Both the position numbers and the translations under genes were made by a program. From Atribacteria bacterium SCGC AAA255-G05 (lineage in GTDB: Bacteria > Atribacterota > Phoenicimicrobiia > Phoenicimicrobiales > Phoenicimicrobiaceae), in NCBI GenBank assembly GCA_000405605.1, contig ASPA01000052.1, positions 1 to 9,682 of the forward strand: a stretch of 9,682 nt of DNA. The letters are read 5' to 3'. The stretch's first letter is position 1; each line of letters opens with the position of its first letter. Positions 1 to 6,387 of the stretch are shown one piece after another. Below the pieces are notes generated by a model. It was given only the letters and a program-made list of their open reading frames with translations. It had not been told where the DNA came from and ran no database searches.

Positions 1-91
1 GATGGTCTAGTTCTTTGAGATAGCAAGAATTTGAAATAATTACTTAAAATATTTTAACCTGTAGAGTTTAAAAAGTCAAATAACTAAATAT

Positions 92-119
92 AGCGTGGAG
101 CGTACAGCGTTTAGCGTAT
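92..119 (+). repeat. AGCGTNN heptamer array, four units
   Basis: Four consecutive 7-nt units share AGCGT at fixed positions and vary in the last two bases (gg, ac, tt, at). This makes a GC-richer 28-nt patch in an AT-rich spacer. A related four-unit array lies at 9491-9518 in the opposite orientation. Both are followed on the plus strand by the same 11-mer, AAATCAATAAA (125-135 and 9526-9536). I see no coding potential. The function is unknown, and it looks like a dispersed intergenic repeat family. Confidence 0.7.
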
Positions 120-132
120 AGTATAAATCAAT

Positions 133-185
133 AAACTAAAAATGCAAAGCTAAAAACGAAAAACTACAATTAAAAACTCAAAACT
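133..185 (+). repeat. A-rich low-complexity tract
   Basis: An irregular series built from variants of AAAAACT, AAAAACG and AAAGCT fills this part of the spacer downstream of recX. The whole stretch 1-281 holds no supportable gene. All frames are broken by stops, and apart from this tract and the arrays at 92-119 and 264-298 I see nothing in it. I found no convincing rho-independent terminator for the recA-recX transcript here. Confidence 0.5.
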
Positions 186-263
186 TTTTCGTGTAAAATA
201 TTTCTTTTATTGTGGAAGTCGTATTTATCCAACCCAAGTTTTACTTGAACCTGTAATCCACAA

Positions 264-298
264 CTCATTACTCATTACTTATTACTTATTACTTGTTA
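264..298 (-). repeat. Five-unit heptamer array overlapping the recX stop
   Basis: On the plus strand the units are CTCATTA twice, CTTATTA twice and CTTGTTA. On the minus strand they read as variants of TAATAAG. The array supplies the recX stop codon (282-284) and its last few codons (residues about TSNK). It also puts further stop codons immediately behind. The 3' end of recX has therefore either grown from or been replaced by repeat sequence. Confidence 0.7.
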
Positions 299-932
299 CT
301 GTATTTTTATTGTTTAGCTCATTGTATATTTTTCTTGAAATTTTTGTTGAAAAGCCCCTTCTTAATAAAAAATTATATATTTTTTTTGGATCTATTCTAA
401 CATTTTTTATTTCGGATGATACAATCTTTTCCATTATAAGATTGTGGGCTAAGCTAAGTTCATCTATTTCTTTATATGTCTTGTCTATCACTTTTCGGAT
501 AATATCCTTTTTAATTCCTTTTGTTCTTAATTCCTGGTTTAATTTATATCTTCCTATTGGTTTATTTTGTAATCGAAATTGTGCCCACATCTCGGCAAAA
601 AGCTCGTCGTTAATATAATTATTATCTTCTAACCAAAAAATAAGTTCAGCGATATTTTTTTCAGGATATCTTTTATTTTTTAATTTTCCGGATATTTCAT
701 ATCTACTATAAATTCTCCGGGATAAAAGTCTTAATAGATATTCTTTGCCTCTTGTAGTTTTATCTTCGGAAATTATTTTTTCTATTTCTTGATCAGATAA
801 TTCTTTGCCTACGAAAATATCTAATGATTTAATCGTATTTTCCTTTAGTTTGTATTTAGCTTCATTATCTATATAAATAACTACTTGGCTAACATTTTTT
901 TTATCATAATTTACAGAAATAATTTTATTTAT
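282..932 (-). CDS. recX: RecX family regulator of RecA, non-canonical start
   Basis: RecX proteins bind the RecA filament and modulate its growth and ATPase. The assignment rests on position directly behind recA and on a basic, helical protein of about 216 residues. Its N-terminus (NKIISVNY..., then VVIYIDNEAKYKL) matches the usual RecX opening strand pair. RGKEYLLRLLSRRIYSRYE (about 60-80) and LEDNNYINDELFAEMWAQ (about 101-118) match the family's tandem three-helix repeats. The frame is open from the recA end to 282. No ATG, GTG or TTG occurs in frame until the ATG at 590, which would delete more than half of the protein. I chose ATA at 932-930 because AGAGGT at 946-941 lies 8 nt upstream and the resulting N-terminus fits the family. 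ATT at 923 or 920 is possible but badly spaced. It overlaps recA by 8 nt, implying coupled translation. A sequencing or assembly error at the start codon remains possible. Confidence 0.8.
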   Translation of the reverse strand: MNKIISVNYDKKNVSQVVIYIDNEAKYKLKENTIKSLDIFVGKELSDQEIEKIISEDKTTRGKEYLLRLLSRRIYSRYEISGKLKNKRYPEKNIAELIFWLEDNNYINDELFAEMWAQFRLQNKPIGRYKLNQELRTKGIKKDIIRKVIDKTYKEIDELSLAHNLIMEKIVSSEIKNVRIDPKKIYNFLLRRGFSTKISRKIYNELNNKNTVTSNK

Positions 933-1971
933 TTTTTAGTACCTCTTTACTTATTCTTTTATCAAGCCCAGCGGTTGTCAATATTTTATCTTCTATCTCT
1001 TTTGCGATTTCAGGGTGTTCTTGCAGATATGTTTTAGAGTTTTCGCGTCCCTGGCCAAACTTTATATTATTAAAAGATATCCAAACTCCAGATTTTTGTA
1101 ATATATTGTATTTTATACCGAGATCTATAATATCCCCTTCTTTGGATATTCCTTTACCAAAAATTATATCAAACATTGTTTCTTTGAAAGGAGGGGCCAA
1201 TTTATTTTTTACCACTTTAACCTTAGCAGTTATTCCAATATTATCTTCATCTTTTTTAATGGTTGCCTTTCTTCTGATATCCATTCTGATGCTTGAGTAA
1301 AACTTGAGCGCTCTACCGCCGGGAGTAGTTTCAGGATTACCAAAAAAAACACCAATCTTTTCTCTAATTTGATTTACAAATACCGTTGTAGTTCTTGATT
1401 TACTAATAATAGCAGTGAGTTTCCTTAAAGCTTGAGACATTAATCTTGCTTGTAACCCCATATAGGAATCTCCCATATTACCTTCTATTTCTGCTTTGGG
1501 TACCAGGGCGGCAACTGAATCTATGACCACAACATCAACCGCGTTGCTTCTAACTAAAGATTCGGCTATTTCTAAAGCCTGTTCACCGGTATCAGGTTGA
1601 GATATGATTAATTCATCGGTGTTAACCCCAATATTTTTAGCATAGTTCGGGTCTAAAGCGTGCTCAGCATCAATAAAAGCAGCAATCCCGTTATTTTTCT
1701 GAGCTTCAGCTATGATATGTAAAGCGAGCGTAGTCTTCCCTGAGGCTTCAGGTCCAAAAATCTCTATTACTCTTCCTCGTGGGACTCCTCCTATTCCAAG
1801 AGCGATATCTAAGCTCAATGAACCGGTTGAAATACTGTTACTTCCGGAAATTTTGGGGCGATCCCCTAGTTTCATTATAGAACCTTTTCCGAATCTTTGC
1901 TCGATGTTCTGCATGGCTGTGTCTAATGCTTTTTCTCTTTCCGAGTTGTTTTGTTCTATTTTGTCAGTCAT
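925..1971 (-). CDS. recA: RecA recombinase
   Basis: RecA forms ATP-dependent filaments on single-stranded DNA, drives strand exchange and triggers LexA-type self-cleavage. The 348-residue length is typical. Visible motifs are Walker A GPEASGKTT (73-81), the catalytic glutamate in DAEHALD (E103), Walker B VVVIDSVAAL (147-156), the sensor glutamine in NQIREK (Q201), loop L2 in GVFFGNPETTPGG (207-219) and KNKLAPPF (256-263). Loop L2 has Phe at 209, where E. coli has Met202. The start is ATG, with AGGAG at 1987-1983, 11 nt upstream. I see no LexA box (neither GAAC-N4-GTTC nor CTG-N10-CAG type) in the 66-bp gap to thpR. It may therefore be transcribed from an upstream promoter with thpR. Its end overlaps the proposed recX start. 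Confidence 0.99.
   Translation of the reverse strand: MTDKIEQNNSEREKALDTAMQNIEQRFGKGSIMKLGDRPKISGSNSISTGSLSLDIALGIGGVPRGRVIEIFGPEASGKTTLALHIIAEAQKNNGIAAFIDAEHALDPNYAKNIGVNTDELIISQPDTGEQALEIAESLVRSNAVDVVVIDSVAALVPKAEIEGNMGDSYMGLQARLMSQALRKLTAIISKSRTTTVFVNQIREKIGVFFGNPETTPGGRALKFYSSIRMDIRRKATIKKDEDNIGITAKVKVVKNKLAPPFKETMFDIIFGKGISKEGDIIDLGIKYNILQKSGVWISFNNIKFGQGRENSKTYLQEHPEIAKEIEDKILTTAGLDKRISKEVLKNK
941..946 (-). promoter_or_regulatory. Ribosome binding site for recX inside recA
   Basis: The minus strand reads AGAGGT within the recA codons for residues 343-345 (KEV). Eight nucleotides separate it from ATA at 932-930, which is ideal spacing. For the ATT codons at 923 and 920 the gap would be 17 nt or more. 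This site is the main reason for choosing ATA as the recX start. Confidence 0.55.
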
Positions 1972-2037
1972 TTTTTAGTTTACTCCTTTTTATTTCTTAC
2001 TTATTTTAATAAATATTTTAGTAATATTTATGATTTT

Positions 2038-2610
2038 TTATTGTTTTAATAGGGGTAATTTAGCTATTATATCATATATGGGACCATTTGGAGTTAATTT
2101 ACTTTCCATGAGGTCAATACTGCCAACCTCTTGGGTAAAATTATTTACCTCAATGCTTTTTAATATTTTAATGAAATTAGTCGTATCTCTAATAAATTTC
2201 ACTCTTCCGATGGTTATGTGGCTGGAAAATTCTTTATTTTCCCTGGGTAACCCTTTATTGGATAAATTATTTTCTATAGAATTATATAGTTCATTTAATT
2301 GATTTACGCCTTCTTTGATTCCTACCCATATTATTCGGGGCATCTGGTAAGTCGGAAATATTCCGATATTAGAAGATAATTTTATGATGAATGGAATATG
2401 TCGACTGCTAATTCTCTTTAATACTAATTTTATTAATTCCGTTTGCTCTAATGTTATGTACCCCAAAAATTTCATAGTGATGTGTAAGTTGTTTTTTTCA
2501 ACCCATTTTATTTTGGTTTCAGGAACGTTTAAGTTGGCTTGAAGAGAGGATAAATATTCTTTTATCTCCGGGTTTAAATTAACAGCAATAAATGATCTTA
2601 CTTTTTCCAA
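2038..2610 (-). CDS. thpR: RNA 2',3'-cyclic phosphodiesterase (ThpR/LigT)
   Basis: This is a member of the 2H phosphoesterase superfamily, which hydrolyses 2',3'-cyclic phosphates on RNA ends to 2'-phosphates and can also ligate tRNA halves in vitro. The two diagnostic H-x-T-x motifs are present: HITM at 43-46 and HITI at 131-134. The opening RSFIAVNL and the closing SxLTPNGPIY are also family hallmarks, and 190 residues is the normal length. The start codon is TTG. It is supported by family alignment rather than by its ribosome site, since AGGGAG (2630-2625) is 14 nt away. thpR next to recA is a common arrangement in low-GC bacteria, although no mechanistic link to RecA is established here. 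Confidence 0.93.
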   Translation of the reverse strand: MEKVRSFIAVNLNPEIKEYLSSLQANLNVPETKIKWVEKNNLHITMKFLGYITLEQTELIKLVLKRISSRHIPFIIKLSSNIGIFPTYQMPRIIWVGIKEGVNQLNELYNSIENNLSNKGLPRENKEFSSHITIGRVKFIRDTTNFIKILKSIEVNNFTQEVGSIDLMESKLTPNGPIYDIIAKLPLLKQ

Positions 2611-2662
2611 ATTTTTGTAACTAACTCCCTATTATTCTATTTATATTTAAGTTCATTGTATG

Positions 2663-2684
2663 GGGATTTCCTTTTCGTAATCCC
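2663..2684 (-). other. Stem-loop between DUF4416 gene and thpR
   Basis: GGGATT and AATCCC form a 6-bp stem around a 10-nt loop, four nt after the DUF4416 stop codon on the minus strand. No run of U follows, so it is not a standard intrinsic terminator. It may be an mRNA 3'-end or processing structure, or chance. Confidence 0.3.
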
Positions 2685-2688
2685 TGTT

Positions 2689-3282
2689 TTAATAGAGGCA
2701 CGGCGTGCCGTGTTTTCTTTTACTAACGACTAATTTATTTCTTAGTTGTAATTTGTATTTCTGCCTAACTGAATTTAAAAAAATTATATATTCATTGGTT
2801 TTATAATTGGGATAGGTGTACTCACAAGTAACAAATGATTTATTTATAAATCTAAGAGTGATTTCAGCATATATCCCATGATTAAGGTAAATTCTGGATG
2901 GTCCATTTTTAGTACTGGCCAGAATATATTTATCCAGGGTAATATACCCCGGATCAAGATTTATCTTTCGTTTATGGCAGGGTATATTTTTTTTGATATT
3001 TTCTTTACAAAAATTACCTTCCAAATCATTGGTTATTATTTTAATTTTAGCAAGCCCATCTTGCCTAATCAGAGTGGAAAAGCAAAATAGCTTTTGCACT
3101 AAATTTTTACCAAATTCTTCTTCATAATAATCGGTAAAATTAAAAGGCTGGGCATTGCTCTCGATATCAACTTCTCCGAACCTTTTTATTAATTTTTCTT
3201 TATACAATTTAAATAGATTTTTATCTGAGGTGAACATACTTATTATAAGTTTGGCTGGTTTTGGTGAAGATATTTTTTCCAC
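2689..3282 (-). CDS. DUF4416 family protein
   Basis: The function of this family is unknown. The 197 residues fit DUF4416 throughout: AKLIISMFTSD near the N-terminus, FGEVDIES and FNFTDYYEEEFG (35-58), then RKINLDPGYITLDKYILASTK (105-125). These are followed by RIYLNHGIYAEITLRF (130-145) and YTYPNYKTNEYIIFLNSVR (155-173). There is no signal peptide or membrane segment, so it is probably cytoplasmic. The start is GTG, with a weak AGGGAT upstream (3299-3294), so the exact N-terminus is uncertain. The last seven residues (HGTPCLY) are encoded by a short GC-rich palindrome unlike the rest of the gene. This looks like repeat sequence captured into the 3' end. It lies between rodZ-like and thpR genes in the same direction. 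Confidence 0.88.
   Translation of the reverse strand: MEKISSPKPAKLIISMFTSDKNLFKLYKEKLIKRFGEVDIESNAQPFNFTDYYEEEFGKNLVQKLFCFSTLIRQDGLAKIKIITNDLEGNFCKENIKKNIPCHKRKINLDPGYITLDKYILASTKNGPSRIYLNHGIYAEITLRFINKSFVTCEYTYPNYKTNEYIIFLNSVRQKYKLQLRNKLVVSKRKHGTPCLY
2699..2712 (-). repeat. GC-rich palindrome in the 3' end of the DUF4416 gene
   Basis: CACGGC and GCCGTG flank a 2-nt centre, giving a perfect 14-nt palindrome with 12 G/C bases inside a very AT-rich gene. On the plus strand it is preceded by TAGAG. The pattern resembles the widespread dispersed TAGRGGCACGGCRTGCCGTGCC type element (recalled, not searched), here lacking its far arm. It encodes residues 191-195 (HGTPC). Confidence 0.6.
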
Positions 3283-3342
3283 TGGTTTAATATATCCCTA
3301 ATTCTTCTTTTTGTGTTAAGTTTTCATATCCTGCCTGAGAGT

Positions 3343-3359
3343 AACCCGCTTAGCAGGTT
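3343..3359 (-). repeat. Near-perfect 17-nt palindrome after the rodZ-like gene
   Basis: AACCCGCT, T, AGCAGGTT on the plus strand: eight-base arms with one mismatch, which becomes a G-U pair in the minus-strand RNA. It begins 14 nt after the stop codon of the rodZ-like gene. No U-run follows, so I do not call it a terminator. It may be another dispersed palindromic repeat or an RNA-stabilising structure. Confidence 0.4.
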
Positions 3360-3373
3360 TATACCTAAAAATA

Positions 3374-4201
3374 TTAAATATTCTGTGCAGGTATAAAATT
3401 ATATTTTAAAAGATAATTATTAATAGTTCCTTTGCTAATTTCAATCGATTCATCATCATAATATGTTTCAATTTTAGTCGGATATTCAGTAATAATTTCT
3501 AAGCTTTGGTCGGTTTCCCAAAAAAATTCTTCTCCTTCGAATAATATTCCTTCAAATATTATTTTATCTTCGGAAAGAATTTTTACCCAAGTTTTGTTAC
3601 TTGCTATCAGTTTTAGAATAGGTAATTTTTCAGCTAAAACACTATCCTGCGTCGAAGATTCTGCGATAATAGCTTCCGCTTCCGATTGAATAAGTTCTTC
3701 AGCTAAAGTGCTTATATCGTCTTCTTTTTCCTCAATATTTATGTCAGTTTCGCTTGCGATTTCAGGCGAAGGAACCGGGAAATTCTGAGCCTCTTTAAGA
3801 GAACGGCCTAATAAAAGCAATCCAATAACGATTATAATGAGAAAGCCAGATAAGTAAACATACTTAACAGGAAGGAAAAACCTTTTTTTATCAAACATAG
3901 ATCTATCTTTCGTTTTAAGGTAGATCTTTTCCTTTTTGGTTTCTTTTATAACAGATTTTTGCTTTTCCAAATTATTATAGGTTTGAATTATTTGATTAAT
4001 ATTTTCTTCATCTATATCTAGATATTTACTATAATTTTTCAAATATCCAATAATATAAGTTTTGCCGGGAATTAAATCAATATTGCCTTCTTCAAGTGCT
4101 TGCAAATATTTTTTACGTATCTTTAAATCCTTTTCTACTTCAATTAAAGAAATTCCCTTTGTTTCTCTTCTCTCTCTTAAGAAATTTCCAATATCTTTCA
4201 T
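3374..4201 (-). CDS. rodZ: RodZ-like membrane-anchored helix-turn-helix protein
   Basis: RodZ links the MreB cytoskeleton to the inner membrane and helps set cell shape. The 275 residues show the family layout. An N-terminal HTH_25 domain (about 1-75) carries IGNFLRERRETKGISL, then KDLKIRKKYLQALEEG and YIIGYLKNYSKYLDID. A basic linker (about 85-110) and one membrane span (about 113-132, rich in I, L and V) come next. An acidic low-complexity stretch (about 145-190) follows. The C-terminal DUF4115 domain (about 193-267) contains LIASNKTWVKI and FEGILFEGEEFFWE. Start ATG has AGGAG at 4220-4216, somewhat far (14 nt). It is first in the cluster leading to recA and has a candidate promoter just upstream. 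The N-terminal half alone resembles a generic regulator, but the TM and DUF4115 favour RodZ. Confidence 0.85.
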   Translation of the reverse strand: MKDIGNFLRERRETKGISLIEVEKDLKIRKKYLQALEEGNIDLIPGKTYIIGYLKNYSKYLDIDEENINQIIQTYNNLEKQKSVIKETKKEKIYLKTKDRSMFDKKRFFLPVKYVYLSGFLIIIVIGLLLLGRSLKEAQNFPVPSPEIASETDINIEEKEDDISTLAEELIQSEAEAIIAESSTQDSVLAEKLPILKLIASNKTWVKILSEDKIIFEGILFEGEEFFWETDQSLEIITEYPTKIETYYDDESIEISKGTINNYLLKYNFIPAQNI

Positions 4202-4246
4202 TTGATTAAATTCTTCTCCTTTTTTGGAAATTAAATTATTATTTAT

Positions 4247-4275
4247 ATTATATACCTAAAATAATTTTTGGTCGA
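4247..4275 (-). promoter_or_regulatory. Candidate sigma-70-type promoter for the rodZ-recA cluster
   Basis: On the minus strand, TCGACC (4275-4270, four of six to TTGACA) is separated by exactly 17 nt from a perfect TATAAT (4252-4247). It lies in the 98-bp gap between the last importer gene and the rodZ-like gene. The region is so AT-rich that a TATAAT alone means little; the spacing adds some weight. I see no terminator for the importer operon in this gap, so readthrough is also possible. Confidence 0.4.
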
Positions 4276-4299
4276 GTTATTCTTAATATTTTTTATTCT

Positions 4300-5244
4300 C
4301 TACCCAATTTCTTTTTCGTAAGGAATTCCATCTGCTGCCGGAGGGGTGGCTCTTCCGATGGCGCTTACTAATACGAAAATTGCCAATAAGTAGGGAACCA
4401 TATTGATAAATTGTACTGGAATAGCAAGAACGCCTTGTAATCTCATAGCTAAAGCTTCACCAACTCCAAAAAGTAGTGCGGCTCCTGCTGTACCAAAAGG
4501 AGTCCATTTACCAAATATCATGGCTGCCAAAGCAATAAATCCTCTGCCCCCGCTCATTTCCTTAACAAAAAAATGAGCTTGTTCCAAAGATAAAAAAGAT
4601 CCGGCTAATCCGGCAAGAGCTCCGGAGGTCATTACCGCTATATATCGCATTTTAACAATATTTACTCCCATGGTATCAGCGGCTTGAGGATATTCGCCCA
4701 CTGACCTTAATCTTAACCCAAAAGGTGTTTTAAATAAAATGATATGTGACAAGACAAAAATTATAATAGTTAAGTATACCAAGGGAGAATAATTAGCAAA
4801 CATTACAATAAGATTTCTAACAAATACTGAGCCTTCTCCTATATTTGGAAGAGGCAAGCCCCAAATTGGTAAACTGCTTTTAGCCATAATTTGGGTTTCG
4901 CCAAATAAAAGCCAACTAAAAAATACAGTAATTCCACTGGCAAATAAATTAATTGCTACGCCACTTACTATCTGATTTGCCTTAAAGGTAATACATGTAA
5001 CGGCATGTATCAATCCTAATAACATACCTACCATAATTGCAGCCAAGACTCCCACCCAGGGATTTCCGCTAAAGTTAGTCGCTGCAATTGCTGTAAAAGC
5101 TCCGGTTAATATCATACCCTCTAACCCGATGTTTATCACTCCGGACTTTTCTGAAAATACGCCTCCCAAACCAGCCAAGGCTAAAGGTATAGCTACTCTG
5201 ATAGATGAAGAAAAAAACTGGGCATTAAAAATATCACCAAACAT
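4300..5244 (-). CDS. Nucleoside ABC transporter permease 2 (NupQ/NupC type)
   Basis: This is the second inner-membrane permease of a BMP-family importer, in the branched-chain/ribose-like permease superfamily (BPD_transp_2). The 314 residues are mostly hydrophobic, with around eight to ten predicted spans. The diagnostic N-terminal motif GVINIGLEGMILTGAF is at 35-50. The cytoplasmic coupling loop GLRLRSVGEYPQAADTMGV is at 176-194, and GGRGFIALAAMIFGKWTPFG is at 232-251. The start ATG overlaps the permease 1 stop in a TAATG junction, implying coupled translation. A strong GGAGG lies at 5260-5256. This is the last gene of the importer operon. The expected cargo is purine or other nucleosides, inferred from Bacillus NupNOPQ and Lactococcus BmpA-NupABC; the sequence alone does not fix the substrate. 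Confidence 0.93.
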   Translation of the reverse strand: MFGDIFNAQFFSSSIRVAIPLALAGLGGVFSEKSGVINIGLEGMILTGAFTAIAATNFSGNPWVGVLAAIMVGMLLGLIHAVTCITFKANQIVSGVAINLFASGITVFFSWLLFGETQIMAKSSLPIWGLPLPNIGEGSVFVRNLIVMFANYSPLVYLTIIIFVLSHIILFKTPFGLRLRSVGEYPQAADTMGVNIVKMRYIAVMTSGALAGLAGSFLSLEQAHFFVKEMSGGRGFIALAAMIFGKWTPFGTAGAALLFGVGEALAMRLQGVLAIPVQFINMVPYLLAIFVLVSAIGRATPPAADGIPYEKEIG

Positions 5245-6368
5245 TATACTGTTTTCCTCCTTTGGCGAATTAATCTCTTCACTACTTCGTCGCTGATTAC
5301 CACAAATATTACTATAACGGCTTGTAGTACCATAATAAGCTCCCGAGGTATTCTGCCTTCTGTAAAAATATTGACTATAGCTCCTCCGTAATTTAAAATA
5401 GCGAATAAAATAGCAGCTAAGACTACCCCAAGGGGGTGATTCTTGCCTAAAAGTGCCACAGCAATTCCGTTAAATCCCAATCCTGTAAAAAGGTCTTGTC
5501 TCCAGCGATATTTAAAACCCATCACCTCATTAGTCCCTACTAACCCGGCAAAAGCACCGCTTATCATCATAGCTAATATAATATTTTTCCCCACACTGAT
5601 TCCTCCATATTCAGCAGCCAAAGGGCTATAGCCGACTGCCCTTATCTCGTAGCCTAAATTTGTTTTCCATAATATATAGTAAGCCAATACGGCTACACCT
5701 ATGGCGATAAAAAAAGATACATTGACTTGGTTATAAGCAGGAAAATCTATATTTAAAAAATTAAAAATAGGATAAAGCCGAGGAAGGCGAGCTGCTTCAG
5801 CAATTTCAATAGTATGTGGAATCATCTGCTTTGCCCCAACTGCTTCCATCGCCTCGGTTGCCGTTGCTTTAAATTTTAAAACAAGAAAGAAAGTTAAGGA
5901 AGACGCTATCCAGTTCATCATAATAGTAACAATAACTTCGTGTACTCCTGTTTTAGCCTTGAGTATTCCGGGAATAGCTGCCCATAAAGCGCCACCGGCA
6001 GCTGCAGTCAGTATACATAAGGGGATAAGTATAATAGCCGGTAGGCTGGTAAAAGTAAATCCCACCCAGGTAGCAAGAAAAGTTCCTATATACATTTGCC
6101 CTTCTCCACCTATATTAAATAGTCCACATCGGAAAGCAAAAGCGACTGTCAGTCCGGTAAAAATTAAAGGAGTTGCCCTGAATAATACATTACCCCATCC
6201 ATCTCTGTTACCAATAGCAAAACTAAATAATGTTTTATAAACAAAAATTGGATTTTCACCAATTAATATAATAACAACTGCACCAACCAGAAGAGCAATT
6301 ATGACGGCGATTAAAGGAGTAATTTTTTCTAAAATGGTATAATAGTCAAATTTTTTAATACTTTTCAA
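5244..6368 (-). CDS. Nucleoside ABC transporter permease 1 (NupP/NupB type)
   Basis: This is the first inner-membrane permease of the importer, 374 residues, longer than its partner as usual for this pair. A first span lies at about 17-36. The family motif GLFNIGGEGQMYIG is at 82-95, GVHEVIVTIMMNWIA at 141-155, the coupling loop NLGYEIRAVGYSPLAAEYGGI at 237-257 and GFNGIAVALLGKNHPLG at 298-314. The tail is basic (VKRLIRQRRKTV), fitting a cytoplasmic C-terminus. The start is TTG: GGAGG at 6382-6378 sits 9 nt upstream, and there is no better in-frame start. The gene begins 19 bp after the ATPase stop and ends overlapping permease 2 by one base. It should pair with permease 2 as a heterodimer. 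Confidence 0.93.
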   Translation of the reverse strand: MKSIKKFDYYTILEKITPLIAVIIALLVGAVVIILIGENPIFVYKTLFSFAIGNRDGWGNVLFRATPLIFTGLTVAFAFRCGLFNIGGEGQMYIGTFLATWVGFTFTSLPAIILIPLCILTAAAGGALWAAIPGILKAKTGVHEVIVTIMMNWIASSLTFFLVLKFKATATEAMEAVGAKQMIPHTIEIAEAARLPRLYPIFNFLNIDFPAYNQVNVSFFIAIGVAVLAYYILWKTNLGYEIRAVGYSPLAAEYGGISVGKNIILAMMISGAFAGLVGTNEVMGFKYRWRQDLFTGLGFNGIAVALLGKNHPLGVVLAAILFAILNYGGAIVNIFTEGRIPRELIMVLQAVIVIFVVISDEVVKRLIRQRRKTV

Positions 6369-6387
6369 ATTTATATTCCTCCATAAG

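Noticed and set aside
92..298. CRISPR-like array near the left end
   Set aside because: The units are 7 nt with no spacers of constant length and no cas genes; they are short tandem repeats.
282..590. recX as a truncated gene or pseudogene starting at the ATG at 590
   Set aside because: The same frame is open upstream to the end of recA and encodes a convincing RecX N-terminal half, with no frameshift (920 and 590 are in register).
1972..2037. LexA operator in front of recA
   Set aside because: Neither the Bacillus-type nor the E. coli-type box is visible in the 66-bp gap.
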